Assembly: GCF_001314325.1 (NCBI RefSeq)
Contig: NZ_CP009429.1
Span: 1,612,501-1,676,500 of the forward strand
DNA length: 64,000 nucleotides
Direction of reading: 5' to 3'
Source: Sphingopyxis macrogoltabida
GTDB lineage: Bacteria; Pseudomonadota; Alphaproteobacteria; Sphingomonadales; Sphingomonadaceae
The notes under the pieces are model-generated. The model ran no database searches. It was not told the origin of the DNA and was given only the letters and a program-made list of their open reading frames with translations. A program made the translations under genes and the position numbers. This document shows, piece after piece, positions 24,480 through 33,343 of this stretch (position 1 is its first letter; each line of letters opens with the position of its first letter).

Positions 24480-25978
24480 TGGCGCTGATGACCGAAAAAT
24501 TGCGCGCGATCATGGCGCTCGATCCCGACCGGACGCAGATCGACTTCGGCGGCACCGACTTTAGCTGGCGCCAGATCGCCGAGAATGTCCGCGCGATCGA
24601 GGCCGCGCTCGACGCGATGGGCTTGCCCGAGGACGCCCGCATCGGGGTGATGCTCCGCAACCGCCCCGGCCATGTTGCGGCGATCGTCGCGGTGCTCTCG
24701 ACCGACCGCTGCCTCGTGACGCTCAACCCAATCCTGCCCGACGCCAAGCTCTTCGCCGACGTCGAGACGCTGGGCCTGCCCGCGATCATCGCCGACGCCA
24801 CCGACCTCGCGCGCCCGGGCCTCGCCGAAGCGCTCGCCCGTGCCGGCTCGGCGGTGATCGAGATCGACCCTTTTCTGGGCGGCGTCCGCGTGGTGCAGGG
24901 CGAAGTTCGCACCCAAATCCAGACCTCGCCCGGCGTCGCCATCGAGATGCTCACCAGCGGCACCACCGGCACGCCCAAGCGCGTGCCCTTGAGCCGCGAC
25001 GCCTTCGACGCGAGCTTTCGCGGCTTCACCAAATATGAGCGCGGGCGCAGCTTCGACGACCCGGCCCGGCTCAATTCGGGTTGCACGATGGTGGTCAATC
25101 CGCTCACCCATATCGGCGGCATCTATGGCTGCATCGGTGCGCTTGCGGCGGGGCGGCGGATTGCGATGCTCGAAAAATTCAGTGTCGACGCCTGGGTCTC
25201 GGCGGTGCGCCGCAACCGCCCCGCGGTCGCGTCGGCGGTGCCCTCGGCGGTGCGCATGCTGCTCGATGCCGACGTCGATCCCGCCGACCTCGCCAGCCTC
25301 AAGTCGCTGATCACCGGCACCGCACCGCTTGCCCCCGACCTCGTCGATGCCTTCATGGCCAAATATGGCATCCCGATCTGCAGCAATTATGGCGCGACCG
25401 AATTCGCCGGCGCGATTGCGGGCTGGACGATCGACGACTTCCGCAAACTCTGGCCCGAGAAACGCGGCGCCGTCGGCCGCATCCACGCCGATATCGAGGC
25501 GCGCATCGTTGATGCCGAAAGCGGCGCGATCCTGCCGCACGGCGCCGAAGGCCTGCTCGAGATCAAGGGCCAGCAGCTCGGCAACGCCATGCAATGGCTG
25601 CGCACCACCGACCGGGCCGTCCTCGACGCCGACCGCTTCCTCTTCATCAGGGGCCGCGCTGACAATGCGATCATCCGCGGTGGTTTCAAGATCCATCCCG
25701 ACGATGTCGTGACCGCGCTCAACGACCATCCCGCGATCCGCGAGGCCGCCGTCGTCGGCGTCCCCGACGATCGCCTCGGCGCAGTTCCCGCCGCCGCGAT
25801 CATCCTCAAAGACGGCGCCTCAGCGCCCGCGGCCGACGACCTCAAAGCATGGCTCAAGGACCGGCTGATCGCCTATCAGGTCCCGGTTCATATCCGCATC
25901 GTCCCCGACTTCCCGCGCACCCCGTCGATGAAGCCATCGGCGCCCGGGCTGCGCGCGCTATTTGCAGGAGAGAGCTGA
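24479..25978 (+). CDS. AMP-forming acyl-CoA synthetase
   Basis: A 499-residue ANL-family ligase. TSGTTGTPKRV is the phosphate loop, NYGATEFAG the A5 motif, RGRADNAIIRGGFKIH the hinge and RTPSMKPS probably carries the C-terminal lysine. The ribose-binding region (TTDRAVLDADRFLF) departs from the usual TGD, so kinetics or specificity may be unusual. ATG 24479 overlaps the preceding stop by one base (TGATG). Lying inside an SDR array, it probably activates a carboxylate intermediate for beta-oxidation. Confidence 0.86.
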   Translation: MALMTEKLRAIMALDPDRTQIDFGGTDFSWRQIAENVRAIEAALDAMGLPEDARIGVMLRNRPGHVAAIVAVLSTDRCLVTLNPILPDAKLFADVETLGLPAIIADATDLARPGLAEALARAGSAVIEIDPFLGGVRVVQGEVRTQIQTSPGVAIEMLTSGTTGTPKRVPLSRDAFDASFRGFTKYERGRSFDDPARLNSGCTMVVNPLTHIGGIYGCIGALAAGRRIAMLEKFSVDAWVSAVRRNRPAVASAVPSAVRMLLDADVDPADLASLKSLITGTAPLAPDLVDAFMAKYGIPICSNYGATEFAGAIAGWTIDDFRKLWPEKRGAVGRIHADIEARIVDAESGAILPHGAEGLLEIKGQQLGNAMQWLRTTDRAVLDADRFLFIRGRADNAIIRGGFKIHPDDVVTALNDHPAIREAAVVGVPDDRLGAVPAAAIILKDGASAPAADDLKAWLKDRLIAYQVPVHIRIVPDFPRTPSMKPSAPGLRALFAGES

Positions 25979-26796
25979 TGGAAAGCTTCGCTGGAAAATC
26001 GGTGATCGTCACCGGCGGCGGCAAGGGCGTCGGGCGCGGCATCGCCGAGGCCTTCGCCGCCGCAGGCGCCGAAGTGATGCTTGGCGCGCGCACCATCTCC
26101 TACGCCGAGGACGTCAAGGCGGGGGTCGAGAAGGTCGGCGGCATCGCCGAATGTTTCGCCGCCGACATCGCGAAACACGCCGACTGCCGCGCGCTCGTCG
26201 AAGCCACCGTGCAAGCCTTCGGCGGCGTCGATATCATCGTCCACGCCGCCGCGGACATCCCGCACGGCGGGCTCGGCCATGTCGACGACGAGCGGCTCGA
26301 GGCGGGTTTCGCGAGCATCGCCAAGGCGGCGTGGTGGCTGCTTGACGCGGCGCGCCCGCATCTTGCGCAGGCGCGCGACGGCGGCCGCTTCATCGCGATC
26401 GGTTCGATCAACGGCACCTTCAACGTCGTTCCCAATATGACCGCCTATGGCATGGCTAAGGCCGCGCTCGACGCCTTCATCCGCGCCGCGGCGGGCGATG
26501 TCGTCGGCGACGGCATCACTGTCAACGCGATCAACCCCGGCCTCGTCGCCAGCGACCGCGCCAAGGCCGTGCTCGGCGACGAAGGCCTCGCCGCCTATGG
26601 CGCGACCGTCCCTGTCGGCCGCGCGGGTACCCCCGCCGACATCGCGCATGCAGCGCTGTTCCTCGCTTCGGCGCGCTCGGACTATATCACCGGCACGACG
26701 ATCAAGATGGACGGCGGCTCGACCGTCGCGGCGTCGCCCGGCCGCAACGACATCCTGCAGGACCGGCTCAAGCTCCAGCAAGGAAAGGCGCCCTGA
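25978..26796 (+). CDS. Classical SDR oxidoreductase
   Basis: A 272-residue SDR: TGGGKGVG loop, then HAAADIP where NNAG is usual, the serine region IGSINGTFN, and AYGMAK with Tyr and Lys. A C-terminal extension after KMDGGSTVAA (SPGRNDILQDRLKLQQ) is longer than in FabG-like proteins. ATG 25978 overlaps the ligase stop by one base. Substrate unknown; the altered NNAG motif may affect cofactor-site geometry. Confidence 0.85.
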   Translation: MESFAGKSVIVTGGGKGVGRGIAEAFAAAGAEVMLGARTISYAEDVKAGVEKVGGIAECFAADIAKHADCRALVEATVQAFGGVDIIVHAAADIPHGGLGHVDDERLEAGFASIAKAAWWLLDAARPHLAQARDGGRFIAIGSINGTFNVVPNMTAYGMAKAALDAFIRAAAGDVVGDGITVNAINPGLVASDRAKAVLGDEGLAAYGATVPVGRAGTPADIAHAALFLASARSDYITGTTIKMDGGSTVAASPGRNDILQDRLKLQQGKAP

Positions 26797-26797
26797 T

Positions 26798-27592
26798 ATG
26801 GACCTCGGGATCAAGGGCAAGGTCGCGCTCGTCTTCGGCGGTTCCAAAGGCATCGGCCTCGGCTGCGCGCACGAGTTCGCGCGCGAAGGCTGCAAGACCG
26901 TCATCGCCGCGCGCACCCAGTCGACCATCGACGCGGCAGTTGCCGAGGTCCAGGCCGCCGGCGGCGACGCGATCGGCATCTCCGCCGACTGCACCAGCAA
27001 GGACGGGATCGCCAAAGCCGTACAAGCCGCAACCGATGCTTTCGCCCCGCCCGATATCCTGATCTTCAACGTCGATTCCGGCCCCAAGGGCAGCTTCCTC
27101 GAGGTCGACGACGACACCTTCGCGGCGGCGAACAACAATAATGTCATGGCCTTCCGCTGGGCGGTGCAGGCGGTCGTCCCGCATATGCAGCGCCAAGGCT
27201 GGGGCCGTATCCTCACCATCGGTACGAACTCGGTAAAGGCGCCGCACCGCAAGCTCGCGCGCGCGGCGCAGAACACCTACCGCGTCGGCGCGCTCGCCCT
27301 GTCCAAGACGCTCTCCGCCGAGCTCGGACCGATGGGCATCACCGTCAACACCCTCGGCACCGGCGCGATCGCGACGCCGCAGTTCAAGGAGGTGTTCACG
27401 AAGATCGCCGAGGGGCAAGGCCAGACCTACGACGAGCATATCGCCCAGCGCACCGCCGCTTACCCGATCCCGCGCATGGGCACGCCCGCGGATATGGCGG
27501 CCGCTGCCGCCTTCCTCTGCTCGGACCGCGCGGGCTTCATCACCGGGCAGGTGCTCGTGATCGATGGTGGCAATCTCGAAGTTCTGCAGTAA
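26798..27592 (+). CDS. Atypical SDR lacking the active-site lysine
   Basis: A 264-residue SDR with a sound cofactor region (GGSKGIG) but FNVDSGPKG instead of NNAG. The catalytic tyrosine region reads NTYRVGALALSK: Tyr161 is present, but the residue four positions later is Ala165 rather than Lys. The NxYRxG pattern is seen in a divergent SDR subgroup, so chemistry other than standard hydride transfer, or a shifted Lys, is possible. The C-terminus GQVLVIDGGNLEVLQ is normal. It begins one base after the previous stop. Confidence 0.84.
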   Translation: MDLGIKGKVALVFGGSKGIGLGCAHEFAREGCKTVIAARTQSTIDAAVAEVQAAGGDAIGISADCTSKDGIAKAVQAATDAFAPPDILIFNVDSGPKGSFLEVDDDTFAAANNNNVMAFRWAVQAVVPHMQRQGWGRILTIGTNSVKAPHRKLARAAQNTYRVGALALSKTLSAELGPMGITVNTLGTGAIATPQFKEVFTKIAEGQGQTYDEHIAQRTAAYPIPRMGTPADMAAAAAFLCSDRAGFITGQVLVIDGGNLEVLQ

Positions 27593-27616
27593 CGATTAGC
27601 AATCGAAGGAAGAGAC

Positions 27617-28411
27617 ATGAAACTGGGAAGTGACATTGCGGCCGTGGTCACCGGCGGCGCCTCGGGCCTCGGCCGCGCGAGCGCCGAGGCGCTGGCAAGC
27701 GAAGGCGTGAAGGTCGCGATCTTCGACGTCAACGAAGAGGGCGGCAAGGCGGTCGCCGACGCGATCGGCGGCGTGTTCTGCAAAGTCGATATCACCAGCG
27801 AGGACAGCGTCGTCGCGGGTTATGAGGCCGCCCGCGCCGCCCACGGGCAGGAACGCATCCTCGTCCATTGCGCACAGATATCGAAGGGCGGCAAAACCGT
27901 CCGCTATGACAAGGCCACCGGTGGTTATGTTCGCTATTCGACCGACGACTATGCCTTTTCGGCGCAGGGCATTCTCATTGCCAGTTATCGCCTCGCGTCG
28001 CTCGCCGCGCTGGGCATGGCGAATGCCGATCCGCTGAACGAGGACGGCGAGCGCGGCGCGATCGTGCTCACCGCTTCGGCCGCGGCGCAGGATGCGCAGA
28101 TCGGACAGGTCGGTTATGGCTCTTTGAAGGCCGGCGTGAACGGCCTTGTCCTGCCGATGGCGCGCGACCTGATGGACGTCGGCATCCGCGTCAATTCGAT
28201 CATGCCCGGCATTTTTGCGACCCCTCCAATGCTGGCGGTGAAGGACAAGGCGCCCGCGATCTTCGAAGGGCTGGCGGCGTCGGTGCCGTTTCCAAAGCGC
28301 CTCGGCAAGCCCGAGGAATTCGGGTCGCTTGTCCTCGAGCTGGCGCGCAACAGCTATTTCAACGGGCAGAATCTGCGTCTCGACGGCGCGATCCGCATGC
28401 CGCCCAAATAG
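27617..28411 (+). CDS. SDR, type II 3-hydroxyacyl-CoA dehydrogenase (HSD10)-like
   Basis: A 264-residue SDR: TGGASGLG, then a long insertion near ISKGGKTVRYDKATG, the serine region LTASAAAQDAQIGQ and GYGSLK with Tyr and Lys. The overall pattern, including the SAAAQDAQIGQ segment and YFNGQNLRLDGAIRM end, is that of HSD10-type short-chain 3-hydroxyacyl-CoA dehydrogenases, which oxidise 3-hydroxyacyl-CoA and hydroxysteroids. In this operon it is the best candidate for the beta-oxidation hydroxyacyl-CoA step. GGAAGAG lies 7 nt upstream of the ATG. Confidence 0.86.
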   Translation: MKLGSDIAAVVTGGASGLGRASAEALASEGVKVAIFDVNEEGGKAVADAIGGVFCKVDITSEDSVVAGYEAARAAHGQERILVHCAQISKGGKTVRYDKATGGYVRYSTDDYAFSAQGILIASYRLASLAALGMANADPLNEDGERGAIVLTASAAAQDAQIGQVGYGSLKAGVNGLVLPMARDLMDVGIRVNSIMPGIFATPPMLAVKDKAPAIFEGLAASVPFPKRLGKPEEFGSLVLELARNSYFNGQNLRLDGAIRMPPK

Positions 28412-28430
28412 ACCGGAACAGGACAGAGAT

Positions 28431-29450
28431 TTGAACGCACCCCAGCAGTTTCCGTTTGCCCGCCAGTCGGCGGGTCCCGCGCCGCTGCGCCGTCCGGGGT
28501 CGATCCGGCGGACCACGTCGATCGATTCGGACTGGCCCGACGGCTTCGGCGAACCGTGGATCATGACCGGGCGGGGACGCGACTTGCTGACGCCGTTCGA
28601 TGGCGGTGCGATCGAGGTTGCGAGCGGCGGTTTCACGATCAAGGCGTCGCCGCTGCGCGAGATACTGGCGATCGATATCTCCGCCGACCACCCACGGGTC
28701 GACGAGATGGTCGGGGTGCGCGCGGGCGGGGCGAGCCGGACGGCACTGGCCGACGTGCTGGGCGACCTGCGCGGCACGCCGCTGTTCCAGGTGCTCGACG
28801 ATTATGCCGGTGCCAGCCTTGTCGCCGGGTGGATCTGGTCGCGCTGGCGCGACGACTGGCATCAGCGGATGGCGAGCAACCGCGCCAGATCGGGCGCGAG
28901 CAGCAAGGGGCGGATGGTCAATATCTGCACCGGCTTCACCGAAGGCGGCAGTTCGCTGACCGCAGACGGCGACGTCGATCACAGCGACCAGTCGGCGACC
29001 GAGGTCGGTCCGCTGGCGAATCCCGACGACCCTATCGGCTGGCACGAAATGCCGGTGCAACAGGGACGCCCGCTCGCCCGCCGGGCACGGCGAATCGACG
29101 TGTGGCGTGGCGAAGGGGTACTGAAGGTCGATGCCGCCTTTCAGGACAGCGGCCCGAACCCGCAGGGGACGCGTACCGCGATTCACGAATATCGCGTTTA
29201 TGCAGAGGTCGACGAACGCGACGGCACCTTGCTTTCGCTGCAGGCGCTGCCGCTTATCCTGCCGTTTCGCGAATGCCCCGGCGCCTCGATGAAGGCGACG
29301 CGGATGGTCGGGCAGCACGTCGGCGAGTTCCGGCAGGCGGTTCTCGACACGCTGGTCGGCACGGTCGGCTGCACCCACCTCAATGACGTCCTGCGTGCGC
29401 TGGCCGACGTCCCCGTCTTGGCAAGTTTGTTACCGAAAGAGGCCGAGTAG
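28431..29450 (+). CDS. DUF2889-domain protein
   Basis: A 339-residue protein of unknown function. The N-terminus carries RRPGSIRRTTSID and the C-terminus GCTHLNDVLRALADV, which I recognise as the DUF2889 signature: paired RR-T and a Cys-Thr-His-Leu-Asn-Asp motif that looks like a possible metal or catalytic site. DUF2889 proteins recur beside CoA-dependent catabolic genes of sphingomonads and actinobacteria. The start is taken as TTG 28431, with AGGACAGAG upstream, 19 bp after the SDR stop. It is the last gene before the TonB receptor. Confidence 0.78.
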   Translation: MNAPQQFPFARQSAGPAPLRRPGSIRRTTSIDSDWPDGFGEPWIMTGRGRDLLTPFDGGAIEVASGGFTIKASPLREILAIDISADHPRVDEMVGVRAGGASRTALADVLGDLRGTPLFQVLDDYAGASLVAGWIWSRWRDDWHQRMASNRARSGASSKGRMVNICTGFTEGGSSLTADGDVDHSDQSATEVGPLANPDDPIGWHEMPVQQGRPLARRARRIDVWRGEGVLKVDAAFQDSGPNPQGTRTAIHEYRVYAEVDERDGTLLSLQALPLILPFRECPGASMKATRMVGQHVGEFRQAVLDTLVGTVGCTHLNDVLRALADVPVLASLLPKEAE

Positions 29451-29508
29451 CGCGATTTTTTCGTCCTTTCCGCAGCGGAAGGCGTAATCCACTTGTCTGT
29501 CTTGTTAG

Positions 29509-29524
29509 ACTTAGTTATATAACT
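29509..29524. promoter_or_regulatory. Conserved AT-rich operator, copy D
   Basis: ACTTAGTTATATAACT; the last 12 bases AGTTATATAACT are a perfect palindrome. It lies 45 nt before the TonB receptor start and 58 nt after the DUF2889 stop, so the receptor has its own controlled promoter. Confidence 0.72.
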
Positions 29525-29569
29525 GGCCAAGCGAGGACGCCAGGAAGCCTCGTGGGGAGGATGTTGACC

Positions 29570-31975
29570 ATGATTTTCAAGCAGAATCGCGATTCGGCCC
29601 GATTGCTTGCGGCGGTCTCGCTTGGCGCGATTGCGCTTTCGGCTGCCCCCGCCTTTGCCCAGGCGGCGCCCGAAGAGACCCAATATGACGATGACGCGAT
29701 CGTCGTCATCGGCGTGACCAAGCAGGACGCGAACATCCAGGAAACGCCGATCGCGATCACCGCATTCAGCGGCGAGACGCTGACCGAACAGGGCATTTCG
29801 AAGGTCGAAGACATTGCGAGCTTCACCCCCGGGTTCAACATCCGCGGTGCGGGCAACAATCCCACCGCCTTCTCGCTCGCGATGCGCGGGCAGGTCCAGA
29901 ACGACAATATCGCGACGCTCGAGCCGTCGGTCGGTACCTATCTCGACGAAATGTATATCGCGCGCGCCTATGGCCTCAACGTCGAGCTCGTCGATGTCGA
30001 AAGCGTGCAGGTGCTCAAGGGGCCGCAGGGCACGCTCTTCGGCCGTAACACCTCGGCTGGTGCGGTGCTGATCCAGACCGCCAATCCGCGCTATGACGAG
30101 ATTTCGGGCAAGATGAGCGCGACCTATGGCCGTTTCGACGAACGCACGGGTCAGGCGGTGCTCAACCTCGGCCTGTCGGACAGCCTCGCGATCCGCGGCG
30201 CGCTCTATTACCAGAAGCGCGACGGGTACAAGACCGACATCAATACCGGCGCGAAATATGAAGGTCGTGAGACGTGGAATGGCCGCGTCAAGCTCGGCTG
30301 GAAGCCGACCGACACCTTCGAAATCCTGCTGTCGGGCGAATGGTACGACACCTATATCGACGGCCCCGTCCGCCAGAACCTGTTCTTCAACGCGCCCGCA
30401 GCTTTCGGCCCTGCCAAGCCGATCGTCGACGGCATCGCCGCCGCCGAGCGCGAAGAATTTGGCGGCAATCCCAACCTTGCCGCCTACACGCCGCCCTCCG
30501 CGGTGATCGGTGCCGATCCGCGCGGTCCGTTCAACAAGACCAAGACGCAGACCTATACCGCCAAATTCATCCTCGATACGAGCTTCGGCCAGATCCGCTG
30601 GATCAACGGCTATCGCGGCGTGCAGAGCGAAAATCTGGTCGATCTCGACGGGACCAGCTTCGCGGGCCACTTCACCGAAGGCACGCAGGACCTCAAGCAA
30701 TATTCGACCGAGTTGCAGGCGACGGGTACAGCATTCGATGACCGGCTTAATTTCGCGACCGGCATCACCTATTTCCGCGAAACGGGTTTCGACCAGTCGC
30801 GCTCGAACCTGTTCAACGGCAAGTTCGCTGCGGGGCCGACGGTGCCGGCGGAATTCGTCGGGCGGACGAGCTGGTCGAACTTCTCGGGCACGCTCGACAA
30901 CGACAGTTTCGGCATGTACGGTCAGCTCAACTATGCGCTGACCGACCGGTTCAACGTTACCGGCGGCCTGCGTTATTCGATCGATGACAAGCGCGTGATC
31001 ACCCGGTCGGGCGACGTCGTCGACAACACCGACCAGTTCGTTCGCTGTACCCCGGCAACGGTCGCGATCCCGTGCGATCGCGAACGGCACAAGACCTTCA
31101 CCAACCTGTCGTATACGATCGGCGCTGACTATGACGTGACCGACGATATCCTGATCTATGCCAAGCAAAGCAAAGGCTATCGTTCGGGCGCGCTGCAGCT
31201 TCGTACCGTGACGCTGGAGGACTCGATCCCGTCGGATCCCGAAATCGTCAACGAGCAGGAAATCGGGATCAAGACGACGTTCCTCGATGGCCGCGCGCGC
31301 TTCAACATTGCGGGCTATCACAACAAGGTCCGCGATGCGCAGCGCAGCCCGGTGCTTGCACCGAACGGCATCAGCCAGACGGTGATCGAAAATGCCGACA
31401 CCGAAACCTGGGGCGTCGAAGCCGATGCATCGTTCGAAGTCGTCGACGGCTTCACCCTCTTCGCGTCCGGGGCGATCAGCGATCCGAAGTATACGCGATA
31501 CGAAGGCAAGGCGCTCGCCGGCACACCGCCGACGCAGACGATCGTGACGGTCGACAAGAGCGATTATCTGCTCGTCGGCATCGTCAAGGAGCAGTTCACC
31601 GTCGGTGCCAACCTGAAGCAGGACCTTGGCGGGGTCGGGCTCGATGCCAACATCGTCTATGCATGGCAGGGCAAGATGCCGCAGATCGACATCCCGGTGA
31701 ACATGTTCACTTCGACCGCGCCGGGCGGCCTCGGGCTGACGCAGGCGCAGGCCGACCAGCTCGCCGCCGTCGCCCAGTCGGGATCGCTCGGTCTGCTCAA
31801 CGCCCGCGTCGCACTCAGCTTCGGCCCCGAAAAGAATTTCGAGGTCGCGCTGTGGGGCAAGAACCTAACCAACGATCAGGAACAGCAATATACGCTGTTG
31901 CTGAGCAACATCTATGTCGGGACCTCCTACAACGAACCGCGCAGCTACGGCGTGACCGCCAGCTTCAAATTCTAG
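29570..31975 (+). CDS. TonB-dependent outer-membrane receptor
   Basis: An 801-residue outer-membrane transporter. A signal peptide (hydrophobic LLAAVSLGAIALSA, then AFAQA at about residues 28-32) is followed by a plug domain (ETPIAITAFSGETL, FNIRGAGNN, GPQGTLFGRNTSAGAV) and a 22-strand-type barrel ending in a terminal Phe (VTASFKF). Sphingomonads use such receptors to import hydrophobic catabolic substrates, not only siderophores; its place in the catabolic island supports that here. ATG 29570 is chosen because GGGGAGG lies 9 nt upstream; ATG 29561 is too close. A strong terminator follows. Confidence 0.92.
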   Translation: MIFKQNRDSARLLAAVSLGAIALSAAPAFAQAAPEETQYDDDAIVVIGVTKQDANIQETPIAITAFSGETLTEQGISKVEDIASFTPGFNIRGAGNNPTAFSLAMRGQVQNDNIATLEPSVGTYLDEMYIARAYGLNVELVDVESVQVLKGPQGTLFGRNTSAGAVLIQTANPRYDEISGKMSATYGRFDERTGQAVLNLGLSDSLAIRGALYYQKRDGYKTDINTGAKYEGRETWNGRVKLGWKPTDTFEILLSGEWYDTYIDGPVRQNLFFNAPAAFGPAKPIVDGIAAAEREEFGGNPNLAAYTPPSAVIGADPRGPFNKTKTQTYTAKFILDTSFGQIRWINGYRGVQSENLVDLDGTSFAGHFTEGTQDLKQYSTELQATGTAFDDRLNFATGITYFRETGFDQSRSNLFNGKFAAGPTVPAEFVGRTSWSNFSGTLDNDSFGMYGQLNYALTDRFNVTGGLRYSIDDKRVITRSGDVVDNTDQFVRCTPATVAIPCDRERHKTFTNLSYTIGADYDVTDDILIYAKQSKGYRSGALQLRTVTLEDSIPSDPEIVNEQEIGIKTTFLDGRARFNIAGYHNKVRDAQRSPVLAPNGISQTVIENADTETWGVEADASFEVVDGFTLFASGAISDPKYTRYEGKALAGTPPTQTIVTVDKSDYLLVGIVKEQFTVGANLKQDLGGVGLDANIVYAWQGKMPQIDIPVNMFTSTAPGGLGLTQAQADQLAAVAQSGSLGLLNARVALSFGPEKNFEVALWGKNLTNDQEQQYTLLLSNIYVGTSYNEPRSYGVTASFKF

Positions 31976-32004
31976 GACCACAGGGCGCTCCTCTGGAGCA
32001 ATGG

Positions 32005-32040
32005 GGGAGGGACGGCATTGCCGGACCTCCCTCTTTTTTT
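32005..32040 (+). terminator. Rho-independent terminator after the TonB receptor
   Basis: GGGAGG (32005-32010) pairs with CCTCCC (32026-32031), with an inner CGGC/GCCG stem (32013-32016 and 32020-32023), followed by TCTTTTTTT to 32040. It lies 30 bp after the receptor stop and 15 bp before the MFS gene, so it should limit read-through into the carrier gene. Confidence 0.85.
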
Positions 32041-32055
32041 CGCGAAAGGAGAGCC

Positions 32056-33306
32056 ATGCCTTCAGAAATGTCCAGCCGCCGCGGCCTCACGCTCGGCCTG
32101 CTCGTGGTGGTCGCAATCCTGAGCTATGTCGACCGTCAGGTTTTCACGCTGTTTCAGGACGACATCAAGGCCGAACTCGGCCTCGACGACGGCCAGCTCG
32201 GCCTGCTTACCGGCATCGCATTCGCTGCATTCTATGCGCTCGCCGCCTTTCCGATCGCGCGTTACGCCGATCGCGGCGACCGGCGGCTGGTGATCGCGGT
32301 CTGCGTTTCGATCTGGAGCGCCGCGACTGCGCTTTCGGCCTTCGCGCACAGCTTCGTCCAGATGCTGCTCGCGCGTATCGGTCTCGCCGCGGCGGAAGCC
32401 GGCGCTGGTCCCGCCGGCATGTCATTGCTCACCGATATTTTCCCCAAGGATCGCCGCACGACGATCATCTCGATCATGCTCGCCGCCAATGCCGTCGGCC
32501 TGTCGGGCGGGCTCGCGCTCGCAGGCTGGCTCTCGCAATGGTATGACTGGCGCACCGTCTTCCTGATCGTCGGTTTGCCCGGGATCGCGGTCGGGCTGCT
32601 CGTCTATTTGCTCGCCGCCGAGCCGCGGAGGCGCGGCGTTGTCGAACCCGTGCCGGTACAGCAAACCAGCCTCGGCGAAGTGCTCCGCACCATGGCGTCG
32701 AACGCGTCGCTGCGCTGGGTCGGGCTGTTGCTCTGCATGGTCCCGCTGACCGGCTTTGCCTTCATCCTGTGGGGCGCATCCTTCTTTCAGCGTGTGCATG
32801 GCATGGACAAGACCGAAACCGGCTTCTGGCTCGGCGGAGCGATGGCCGCCGGGCTAGTCATCGGCAACCTCGTCGCGGGCTGGGTCAGCGACCGTTACGG
32901 ACAGGCGAAACCGGGCTTCAACGGCTGGTTCGCCGGCATCGGCCTACTGATTTCCTTCCCGTTCGGTGTCGGTTTCGCGCTGGCGGGCAACGCCTATGTC
33001 GCGCTCGCCTGTTTCGTGGTGGTCAAATTCATGATGACGCTGCACCTCGGGCCGATCATCGCGCTCTGCTTCGCTCAGGTGCCGGTGCAGATGCGCGCGA
33101 TGATGTCGGCGACGATCAACATGTTCATCGGCCTCGCCGGTGTCGGGCTGGGCGGGACGGTCGCGGGCTACCTCAGCAAGGCCTTCGCGCCCGGTTATGG
33201 CGAGCTTTCGCTGCAGCCGTCGCTGGCAATATTGTCGTGCTGCCTGCTGGTCGGCGGCATCGCCGCGATCATGGCGGGGCGGACAGCACGGCCGATCGAG
33301 GAATAG
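32056..33306 (+). CDS. MFS transporter, spinster-like
   Basis: A 416-residue inner-membrane carrier with about 12 hydrophobic segments. The N-terminal SYVDRQVFTLFQDDIK and the loop RYADRGDRR (motif A-like) are typical of the spinster-type MFS group common in sphingomonad catabolic clusters. It probably moves the substrate arriving through the TonB receptor, or an acidic intermediate, across the inner membrane. AAAGGAGAG lies 5 nt before the ATG. It is separated from the receptor by a terminator, so expression may be lower. Confidence 0.88.
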   Translation: MPSEMSSRRGLTLGLLVVVAILSYVDRQVFTLFQDDIKAELGLDDGQLGLLTGIAFAAFYALAAFPIARYADRGDRRLVIAVCVSIWSAATALSAFAHSFVQMLLARIGLAAAEAGAGPAGMSLLTDIFPKDRRTTIISIMLAANAVGLSGGLALAGWLSQWYDWRTVFLIVGLPGIAVGLLVYLLAAEPRRRGVVEPVPVQQTSLGEVLRTMASNASLRWVGLLLCMVPLTGFAFILWGASFFQRVHGMDKTETGFWLGGAMAAGLVIGNLVAGWVSDRYGQAKPGFNGWFAGIGLLISFPFGVGFALAGNAYVALACFVVVKFMMTLHLGPIIALCFAQVPVQMRAMMSATINMFIGLAGVGLGGTVAGYLSKAFAPGYGELSLQPSLAILSCCLLVGGIAAIMAGRTARPIEE

Positions 33307-33313
33307 GGGGCTG

Positions 33314-33336
33314 CCCCTCCCTACAAAGGGGAGGGG
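33314..33336. terminator. Bidirectional hairpin between convergent genes
   Basis: CCCCTCCC (33314-33321) and GGGAGGGG (33329-33336) form a perfect 8-bp stem with a short loop just after the MFS stop and before the end of the convergent amidohydrolase gene. No T tract follows on either side, so the terminator role rests on position and stem strength. Confidence 0.55.
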
Positions 33337-33343
33337 GCCTTGA

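Noticed and set aside
29499..29510. Small dyad GTCT-TGTT-AGAC before the TonB receptor
   Set aside because: Arms of only four bases, partly overlapping operator copy D; not distinguishable from chance.
29198..31321. An open frame of 707 codons on the minus strand
   Set aside because: Antisense to the TonB receptor, which has signal peptide, plug and barrel end in order.
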